A stretch of 64,000 bases of DNA, taken from Austropuccinia psidii (taxonomy: Eukaryota; Basidiomycota; Pucciniomycetes; Pucciniales; Sphaerophragmiaceae). Location of the stretch: assembly GCA_023105745.1 (NCBI GenBank), contig JALGQZ010000007.1, positions 51,379,569 through 51,443,568 of the forward strand, read 5' to 3'. Shown here in pieces: positions 58,761 through 64,000 of this stretch (within the stretch, counting starts at the first letter, position 1; every line of letters starts with the position of its first letter). Below the pieces are notes generated by a model that was not told the DNA's origin, ran no database searches, and saw nothing but the letters and a program-made list of their open reading frames with translations. Position numbers and translations under genes: made by a program.

Positions 58761-59060
58761 GTTTTAAACGCTTCATTTTCAACAAAGAATCTACGGATTG
58801 TCTCCATGATCTGTTCTTTCAATAATTACTCCTATACCAAGTCGTCATAATATTGTCATTGTTAGTGAAGCACATGAGTGTTCCTAACTTCCTGTGATAT
58901 TAATTTGCTTTTTAGCGTTCTCCAAGATCTAAAATAGTCTTGGACTCTTTCAAAATGAACTAAGCTTACCCATCTCTTGTCTACAGTATCGTCAAAGACC
59001 ACAGACAATAAAACTTCAGTAATCAAGCTAATTAATTGATTCGTTTTTCTTTAATTGAGA
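58761..59060. other. Intergenic stretch upstream of the SEC1-like 5' half
   Basis: Nothing recognised; expected to hold the promoter or first exon of the SEC1-like gene. Confidence 0.4.
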
Positions 59061-60295
59061 TCATCAGGCAACGTATATCCAAATCATCAATGGCTTGATT
59101 CATTCGTTGACTAACTGACCTCTTCATTTTCATCATCTCCTTTTATAGGTTATCTTGACACTATTCAATCTGTTAAACCCTCAAACGGTCGTTGGAAGAT
59201 TTTAGTGCTTGATAAACACTCTCAATCTCTCATTAATGGCGTATTAAAAACCTTTGAAATCTTAGAACTTGGTGTTCAACGTATGTCCATGTCAACACTT
59301 AATCACATTTCTCAAATTCTTTCAATCCATCTTTGAAAGTGTTTTTATATCTTATTATCATTTCATACGATTATTTTTAAAAATCATGTCATTTTCAAGA
59401 ACAATTCCATTTATTACAGAATTAATCACTAATTATAATTCATCTTATACAAACAAAACATGTTTCAGAAATCAATCTAATTGAAAACAACCGAAATCCT
59501 ATCCCGAATCTTGACGTTATTTACATCCTTGCACCAATAGCTAAGAATATTGACCGAATCATAGCCGATTTTTGTCCTCATGGTAGCACTGGCAAAAAGG
59601 CACCACCTGAAGGTTTCAATAAATATGCTGGCGCGCATATGTTTTTTGGTGATGGTAATTGATCTATTTTTAAAGTCAAAGTTTGACATTTCGCTTCGAT
59701 TTATCAATCCGCTAAGTCTTTTTGCTATGTATGAAAAACCATGGAACATGGTTCAAAACTTTTATAGCCTTAGATGATCAACTTGTCAACAGACTCACCC
59801 ATTCTCCAGCTGCGCCCTACCTTCGGCAAGTAATCGAATTGTTTACTGATATTTTGCCAGAGGAACCTCAAGTGTATACACTCCGGCCTCCAAATCCTCG
59901 TAGTTTTTTGACTCTCTATGCTCCTCCACCCATTCGATCCGCTGAACAAGCGCTTGATATCTGGGAAGAAGAAACTTGTTGGACAAGCACATCGGCAAGC
60001 AGACATGCTGTTTGAGCACGGACATTTGACAAACCAGACTAGTCTGAATGACATAAAGGACATGTTGGCTAGTCTACCCTATTTGAAAGAAAGTAAAGAA
60101 AAGGTAATTATTCTGGTTTTATAAATGATTGACGGCTTTTTGGCCTTGGCCACTTGTACCTCTTTGTTTTGATTATTGTTTTCTATAGCTTTCTCCATCT
60201 CAGCATGGCAGAAACCTGTATGGAATTGTTTGAAAAACGTCAATTAGCAGCAGTAGCATCAGTTGAACAGTGCTGCTCGACGGGTATGACAGCCG
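59060..60295 (+). pseudogene. SEC1: SEC1/Munc18-type protein, 5' half, internally deleted
   Basis: N-terminal SM domain. A first piece, EIIRQR, ends at 59072 (donor 59073); its own start is unresolved. Exon 59149-59280 gives YLDTIQSVKPSNGRWKILVL and LINGVLKTFEILELGVQ. Exon 59469-59654 gives INLIENNRNPIPNLDVIYIL and IDRIIADFCPHGSTGKKAPP. Exon 59768-60103 gives LTHSPAAPYLRQVIELFTDI and FLTLYAPPPIRSAEQALDIW, then jumps frame near 59960-59990 to SLNDIKDMLASLPYLKESKE. The normal SM core between those parts (a few hundred residues, with the IRYY and LDE-D-LW regions) is missing. The last exon (60189-60295) repeats the first exon of the 56-kb part, is out of frame by 2 bases and ends abruptly. Confidence 0.85.
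60178..60295 (+). repeat. SEC1-like exon repeat, copy 2
   Basis: Second copy of 56023-56142. The exon begins CTTTCTCCATCTCAGC where copy 1 has CTTTCTCTTCATGTCAGC; similarity stops exactly after GACAGCCG. Confidence 0.92.
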
Positions 60296-61346
60296 GCTAT
60301 CCAGTCAAGCTGAACTTATTTATACTACAAGGCCATATGTACTATGAGGTTTAAAACTAATTTCATACAATTAACCCCAAATAAAGTTTCAGCTAATACT
60401 CCATTATGAGTTATGGCTAAATGGGCAAGATACAAACCATGGAAAGGGTCATAATTCAGTCAATGTTGGTTTCCCAAAGTTTCTTTAAAAATTATTTGCT
60501 AGTTCTATGCAGGCTAATTAATAAATACTGATTATGAGTTTACTAATCATAAAGACATACTAATGATCAACTTTCTTATGTTATATCTATAAGGAATTAA
60601 TTGCAACTTAAGAATATAAGAACCCCAGTCAAGTTGCAATAACTATAAATCGACTGTATAAATGGTGCCACATTATTTAAGACCCTTCTCAGGGTGATTT
60701 GAAAAATTTTACCATATCCAAATTGTTGGAATTGTTTTAATTGATAATGGATGTAGAGAAATGTTTGAAAGAATGCAAATAATCCTTTTCATGGAGATTC
60801 CATGCATGGACTGATTGTTGACTTATTCAGTTTGGTTAAAACCATATTTGTAATCATTATGGTACAAATATGTTATGTTCCATTTTAGTTGTATAACTGC
60901 ATGACCACCACTGACTTATGGTCACCTCAATCATTTTTTTGTGTTTGTTTTTTCAGTCCATTAAGTGCTTCTTGTGTTTGTATCAAAAAAATCATAGAGC
61001 TTTACAGGTCAAATTATTCTTTTTAAAGGAAACACTCCCCCTTTTGGTCACATTTTAATCCTCCAAATGATAATTTGGAGTAATTCAAGACCTTAAAGAA
61101 GCACAGTTTTATTGAATCTTCTTTATTTATGAAAAAAATGATTATGTGAGATTACACTGGCATAATTGGGAAATTTTATGTGAAAAAAGTCAAAAGGTCT
61201 CACATTTTTTAATTTTAAAAATTGTTTTCTAGTGTACCTTTTCAATATCAAAAAAAGAGTGACTTTTATAAGTAAGGACACCAAAACAATTTTTTAGTTT
61301 TTAGCTTTTGAATGATTAAAGCTTTGATGATTTTCTTATTTATTTA
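60296..61346. other. Stretch without a recognisable gene
   Basis: AT-rich; no gene or element edge seen. The first bases (GCTATCCAGTCAAGCTG) mark the breakpoint of the SEC1-like fragment. Confidence 0.5.
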
Positions 61347-61856
61347 GGGTGTTGGTAAACCCACATAAGCCCTTATGTGTTTTTGCCATCAATTTTTCAA
61401 AACATGTAATTGAATGGTAAAAAAACATAAGGGGTGGTTTTTAAATAAAATATGGCTATTTATGGCATTTTGAAGGCCATTAATGTAATTATAAATGCAA
61501 TAAAGGGCATTATTAATGCCATTAATGGCATTATAAATGCAATAGAGGGAATTATTAATGCTATAAATTGCATTATCAATGCAATAAAGGGAATTATTAA
61601 TGCTATAAATGGCATTTTTAATGCCATTTATGGTATTGTTAAGGCTATTCATGCCATTTTTGAGGCCATTTATGGAATTGTTAATGCCATTAACAAAAAA
61701 GAACTATGCCATTTATGGCATTGCTAATGTCATTTATAGCCTTAACAGTTCCATAAATGGCATTGTTAATGTCATTAGTGGCCTTAACATTTTTAGTAAA
61801 AACACATAAGCGCTTATGTGTTTTTACTAAAAGCTTACACGGGTTTACCAAAACCC
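61347..61856. mobile_element. MITE-like element with inverted termini and periodic core
   Basis: 510 bp. Terminal inverted repeats GGGTGTTGGTAAACCC (61347-61362) and GGGTTTACCAAAACCC (61841-61856) match at 15 of 16 positions when one is reversed. Both sides are flanked by TTTATTTA, an 8-bp target duplication as made by hAT-type transposases, though this AT-rich word could be chance. Subterminal palindromes occur at both ends (CACATAAGCCCTTATGTG at about 61364; a perfect 42-nt palindrome at 61791-61832). The core (61452-61740) is a 21-bp periodic repeat of ATTAATGCCATTAATGG-like words, open in frames on both strands. No transposase, so non-autonomous. Confidence 0.65.
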
Positions 61857-64000
61857 TTTATTTATTGAATTTTTAGAGTATCTTTGTTTTTTAAAAGAAG
61901 GATTTGGGAATTTACTTTTGTTAGTTGTTATTAAAAGAAAGCTGGTTATAAGGTATATATATATATACAAATCAATAAAAAAGAATTTTGTTATATCTAT
62001 CCTATAAAAAGTTGAATTATATTTAAAGAAGAGAAAAAAGAATAAATTAATATATTATTTATTTTCTTGAAAATAACTTATCAATATTAATTTAAGGTGA
62101 TCCTATTTTTTATTTTAAATTAATTACTGAAATAAGAGAAGTCCCCCCCAAAGAAAACCTTAAAACTCAAAATGAAAAACACTTATTAAAATTATTATTG
62201 CATAAACTAATGTATATTATATGAGTAGGGAGGGGAATAGTCATCATTCTTGGGAAATAAATTTAAAGAAAAAGGTGATTTTATTGATAAATTACATAAA
62301 ACAATAACTTGAATTATTATATTTGTTAAAACTTGAATTAATAATTATGAAAATCAAAGAAACTCAATTATTGAGGATTAAGAAATATATCTTGTAGATT
62401 AAGGGATCAAAGCTTTAATTAAATTTTGACAGGCTTTATTTGGCTCAATTCCTTTCATAATATTTCAAATAAAAGAAAATTGGATTTATTATCTGTATTT
62501 TTAGTTATGAAGTAAGAAAATTGGATAATATATAATTGAAGTCATAAATTTGCTAAAGATGATCAATGATCAAATGAATTGAATTATATTCTTCCTTAAC
62601 CTGGTTTGCGTATTAATTATTAAGAAGAGGGTTTTTATTTTTAAATGTTCCTGAAGCCTTCTGAAAATACATTTATGGATTTTGAAATTTTGTTTGAAAC
62701 TTTCAGAAAATAATAGTAAATCTGAGGGTAAATACATTCCTTATGAGAAAAGATATATTTTGATCTAAATAAGTGTTAGTTCAGTAAGTTATTGAAGCTT
62801 CAAAAATTAAATTTATTGAGGATGGGTGCTTCCCTTATCTTTGTTTATATTTTATTCTTCTTTAATTGGAAGATTAGCTTGTTTATTTTTTTTGTTCAAT
62901 ATTAATTTAATAGATTCGTTTTTTTTGTCAGTATTATCATCAATAGATTCTGGCTAAGAGATGCATTAGTAGTATATGGAAGATTTATTTTTAAAGTTGA
63001 TAAATTTTGAAAGTACGAAAGGGTTCTTACAAATGATTCCTTTGAAATTTCAAATAGAAGTAAAATTAGTTAATATAGAAAATTTTTGGGCTAATTATTA
63101 ACTTATGAGTACCTAGTCTGGTCATTATATTTATGAAAATATTTTTTGAAATGAGATTGGAAATAATAGTTAAGCCCTGTAAAAACAGATGACATCAATT
63201 AAAAAAATAAATTGTACATCAAAGTGATATTCTGGGTTAAATACCTTTACTATAATGAATTGAAATTTATTATAGACCCTTTTGGTGATTGAAATTAAGA
63301 ATATTATATAAAATTGGTACATTTTTGAGTAAATTTGTTTCTCTAATTCCATATTTTTTTTAAATTCAAAAGGCAAATTTCCATGAATGTTGGGAAGTAT
63401 TCCCATTGCAAGTGTCAATGTGATGATGTAGAAAATTGAAAAAAAAAGAAATTTAATGAGTTTTTCTTCCGCTAATTTGTAAAAATCTTTTAAAGAGCTG
63501 ACTTGAATACCTTTCAATTCTTGGAATACTCATAGATGATCAACGTTAATGTATGAAATTAATCTTTATATCATGAAATTACAGCTCCTCAAATGAGATT
63601 TGAAGAATTAAAAGACAAAACTAATAAGATAAATTGAGAATTCTTAATCTTTTGAATGGCTTACAGGCAGTATTCTTTCAAAACTTGGAAAAGCTATCAG
63701 CTGGCCCCTTTAAGTTAAAACCCAATTTCTTAATTTCTTTCAATTATGAGTATATTGAAGTATTAATTTACTTTTTGGATCTATGTGTAGAGAAAATGAA
63801 GATGAGTAATGTCATTCAATAAGATTAGACATAAGGATTTGATAAATTGGTGAAGATTTTCATTAAGAAAAGTTTACATATTGAGAAAAAGGCATTAATT
63901 TTAAATATGGATAATAAATGTGCTGATTATTTCCTAATTTCAGGGTCTAACATTTTTATTCAAATATAATTAAATATAAGATCTGAGCGAAAATCCTGAG
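61857..64000. other. AT-rich stretch without a recognisable gene
   Basis: Over 2 kb of very AT-rich sequence, including a short TA microsatellite near 61953-61966. Short open frames (for example 63170-63517 minus, hydrophobic with FFSIFYIITLTLAMGI) have no family support and are not called. Confidence 0.5.

Noticed and set aside
61452..61727. Long open frame of GIINAIN-type peptide repeats
   Set aside because: It is an artefact of a 21-bp AT repeat; the opposite strand is also open with a similar repetitive peptide and there are no gene signals.
63170..63517. 115-codon minus-strand open frame with hydrophobic segments
   Set aside because: Lies in very AT-rich DNA, where Phe/Ile/Leu-rich frames arise by chance; no start context or homology visible.

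Overview
The window looks like a repeat-rich, AT-rich rust-fungus genome (Pucciniales). The order is inferred from Ty3/gypsy Gag proteins whose wording I recognise from rust genomes, most like the myrtle rust Austropuccinia psidii (species unconfirmed), and from short GT-AG introns in the only host genes. No ribosomal or transfer RNA gene, CRISPR array or bacterial-type gene cluster was seen.

About three quarters of the window is LTR retrotransposon. Two families are present. Family 1 (elements A, B, C) has LTRs of the form TGTCACA...TGTGACA and a canonical C-terminal chromodomain. Family 2 (elements D, E, F) has LTRs TGT(G/C)AG...CT(T/G)ACA, a TGG-type primer site, a GGGAGGG polypurine tract, a small overlapping ORF1 and a chromodomain-like C-terminus. 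They are nested. A (+, 1-6181, left end outside the window) is inserted in B (-, 6187-11372). B is in C (-, 11373-14704, continued at 24420-24463 and 34576-35400). E (+, 14710-24414, target duplication GAATG) and D (+, 24469-34570, target duplication AAAAT) sit about 55 bp apart in the leader of C. F (-, 42399-52445, target duplication ATCTC) sits in an old, unrecognised decayed coding region. D is very young: its two 1840-bp LTRs differ at one base and its 1974-codon Gag-Pol frame is uninterrupted, although its protease motif reads DPG instead of D(T/S)G. All other elements are broken by stops and frameshifts.

The most interesting signal is at the 5' end of family 2. In D a 64-nt candidate intron (26733-26796) contains the Gag-Pol start codon. 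The 474 nt between the LTR and that codon contain no ATG. If the intron is spliced out, the next ATG is in the other frame and opens ORF1, a basic protein whose reading frame is conserved in the divergent element F. E has the same layout (68-nt intron, Gag start inside it). This would be a splicing-controlled start-codon switch between Gag-Pol and an accessory protein.

56.0-60.3 kb holds the only host genes: a broken SEC1/Munc18-type gene whose 3' half lies upstream of its 5' half, with one exon present at both ends, and between them on the other strand a small coiled-coil gene with 42-bp coding repeats and a probable 1-nt frameshift. 61347-61856 is a MITE-like element with inverted termini, an 8-bp target duplication, a perfect 42-nt palindrome and 21-bp periodic repeats. 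The remaining stretches are AT-rich with no recognisable gene.
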